From: CAYNRE01 sp964399535
GTDB taxonomy: Bacteria > Planctomycetota > Planctomycetia > Pirellulales > CAYNRE01
NCBI GenBank assembly: GCA_964399535.1
Contig: CAYNRE010000032.1
Span: forward strand, 310,001 to 374,000
Length of the DNA: 64,000 nt
Reading direction: 5' to 3'
The notes below the pieces were generated by a model. The model searched no databases, had not been told where the DNA came from, and was given only the letters and a program-made list of their open reading frames with translations. Of the stretch, positions 62,900 to 64,000 are shown in pieces; position 1 is the stretch's first letter; each line of letters starts with the position of its first letter. Both the position numbers and the translations under genes were made by a program.

Positions 62900-63850
62900 A
62901 TGAATGCCCACGGCCTGAACTCAGAAACGCGCCTCGGTCGCGGCGATCGCAGCCAGCGGCTGGCAGCCGCGTTATCGCTGGCCGTTGCCCTCGGCTTGAC
63001 CGGCCCCGGCGCGCTACGAAGCCAAGAGGTGCGCTATTACGAGCAAGACGGGATCACTTACCGCGAAACGCGGCAGTGGGTTCCCCGCTCTCAGGCGGAG
63101 CCGGGCCAACTACCCGGTGTCGCGAGCGCGACTCCGCTAGTCGCAAGCCGGCCGGTCGAAACGACGTTCGCCCCCGGAGCGACCGCACCTGCCGGTGCTG
63201 TGCCTGCCGCTGCTGGGCCTGCCGGTGCTGGGCCTGCCGGAGTGAACGAAGCCTATCGCGTGGTCGCGGTGCCAGTCACCGAGTATCGCTGGGAGGCCTA
63301 CTGGAAAGGACGTTGGAATCCGTTCAAAAAGGCCAAGCTCGCCCAGCGTTTGGTGCCACACACCTACTGGGATTATCGCACCCAGGTAGTTCGCTACCCC
63401 TCGAACGCACCGCTGCCGCCGGGCACCTCGCCGGCCAATAGCTGGAACTCGACCACGGCCAGCTACCCCGTGCCGGGCGGCCAGCCTCCCTCGCCAGGCG
63501 CGCAGCCCATCGCGCCGGCTTCGCCCGGCGCAGCCCCAGGGGCGGCCGGCGCCGACCTGGTCGAGGTGGTCACTCGGGTACCCATTGCCCGCCGCGTGGA
63601 AACCGGCTCGCTCGCCGGCACCGCGGCGCCGCTGGGGGCCTCGGCGGCCGCGCCAGCCTACTCGCCTTCCGAGGTGGGCAGCTACGTTCCGCCCGGCGGA
63701 AGCTTCACCTCGGCGGCCGCGTCGGCAGCCCCCGCGACGTGGCCGACCAGCCCGGCGGGCGTCGGCGGATTGGGGCAGATGGACAACGAGTTTCCCACCC
63801 GCCCGACCACCTCGGCCTGGCGCCCCAGCCGGCCGAACTATTTGAGGTAG
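62900..63850 (+). CDS. Exported Pro/Ala/Gly-rich planctomycete protein of unknown function
   Basis: 316 residues. A signal-like helix covers residues about 20-37 (RLAAALSLAVALGLTGPGAL). A conserved-looking block SQEVRYYEQDGITYRETRQW follows, then a PAGAVPAAAGPAG low-complexity stretch near residue 100. The middle block RVVAVPVTEYRWEAYWKGRW and NPFKKAKLAQRLVPHTYWDY is well structured. The rest is Pro/Ser/Ala-rich and likely disordered. I recognise no enzyme or binding motif; a surface or envelope protein is plausible. ATG 62900 is chosen because it leads into the signal peptide; an ATG twelve codons earlier (62864) is possible. Confidence 0.7.
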   Translation: MNAHGLNSETRLGRGDRSQRLAAALSLAVALGLTGPGALRSQEVRYYEQDGITYRETRQWVPRSQAEPGQLPGVASATPLVASRPVETTFAPGATAPAGAVPAAAGPAGAGPAGVNEAYRVVAVPVTEYRWEAYWKGRWNPFKKAKLAQRLVPHTYWDYRTQVVRYPSNAPLPPGTSPANSWNSTTASYPVPGGQPPSPGAQPIAPASPGAAPGAAGADLVEVVTRVPIARRVETGSLAGTAAPLGASAAAPAYSPSEVGSYVPPGGSFTSAAASAAPATWPTSPAGVGGLGQMDNEFPTRPTTSAWRPSRPNYLR

Positions 63851-64000
63851 TCGCGGTGCAGGCCTGCCGGGCCACGGACCATACGGCCCGGCCGCGGCTT
63901 CCGGGGCAGCGCGCGCCGTTTCCTCCGCGTCTGCCAAAACTTGAGCGAGCCGCCGCTCAGATATGCTCGGACAATCCCGAGGCGACCCCCAGAACTTGCC

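Overview
This window looks like chromosomal DNA from a planctomycete, most likely of the Pirellulales/Lacipirellulaceae type. The evidence is very GC-rich codon usage, a secreted protein combining GloVer repeats, a dockerin and a PEP-CTERM tail, a ceramidase-like fragment, a sialate O-acetylesterase, and a three-gene membrane-fusion-protein/M50-protease cluster of a kind typical of this phylum. No rRNA, tRNA, CRISPR array, phage or transposase gene was found. Assignments come from reading motifs by eye; no database search was run.

Layout. 1-2.1 kb: the end of a ceramidase-like gene, then the GloVer/dockerin/PEP-CTERM protein. 2.1-16.7 kb: a long run on the minus strand. It reads fadB-like, fadA-like, a long acyl-CoA dehydrogenase, etfB, etfA and a membrane Fe-S ETF:quinone oxidoreductase, which together form a full fatty-acid beta-oxidation and electron-delivery set. 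It continues with ispD (isoprenoid synthesis), tyrS and a CstA-type transporter. 17-18.5 kb: sialate O-acetylesterase. 18.5-28.6 kb (minus): an ECF sigma factor with a small partner gene, an MscS-type channel, a 1066-residue exported YCF48/CBM9-like protein, and a heavy-metal RND efflux pair with a His-rich adaptor.

29-36.3 kb: a GT39-type glycosyltransferase, accD, a histidine-phosphatase-fold protein lacking its catalytic histidines, a DUF6263-like exported protein and a SelA-like PLP enzyme. The last two lie between two direct copies of a 159-bp palindromic element, and the second copy supplies the SelA-like gene's stop codon. 36.3-41.6 kb (minus): GAF-HlyD fusion, HlyD adaptor, and a PqqD-like/M50/HlyD fusion. 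This trio is the best candidate here for an undescribed system. 42-44 kb: an APC permease and infA, with a possible leader attenuator before infA.

44.2-61.8 kb: a divergent exopolysaccharide locus. The minus arm encodes a CelD/FemAB-like acyltransferase, polysaccharide deacetylase, flippase and GT4. The plus arm encodes a Wzz-like protein, O-antigen ligase/polymerase, initiating sugar transferase, GT4, a sugar-transferase-like/WecG fusion, a sulfatase-fold protein without catalytic residues and a very large family-10-like glycosidase. 61.8-64 kb: a HIT protein, a Trm112-like protein and a Pro/Ala-rich exported protein.

The clearest functional links are the beta-oxidation genes feeding electrons through ETF to the quinone pool and the divergent locus building and exporting a polysaccharide. 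Three proteins appear to keep an enzyme fold without its catalytic residues.
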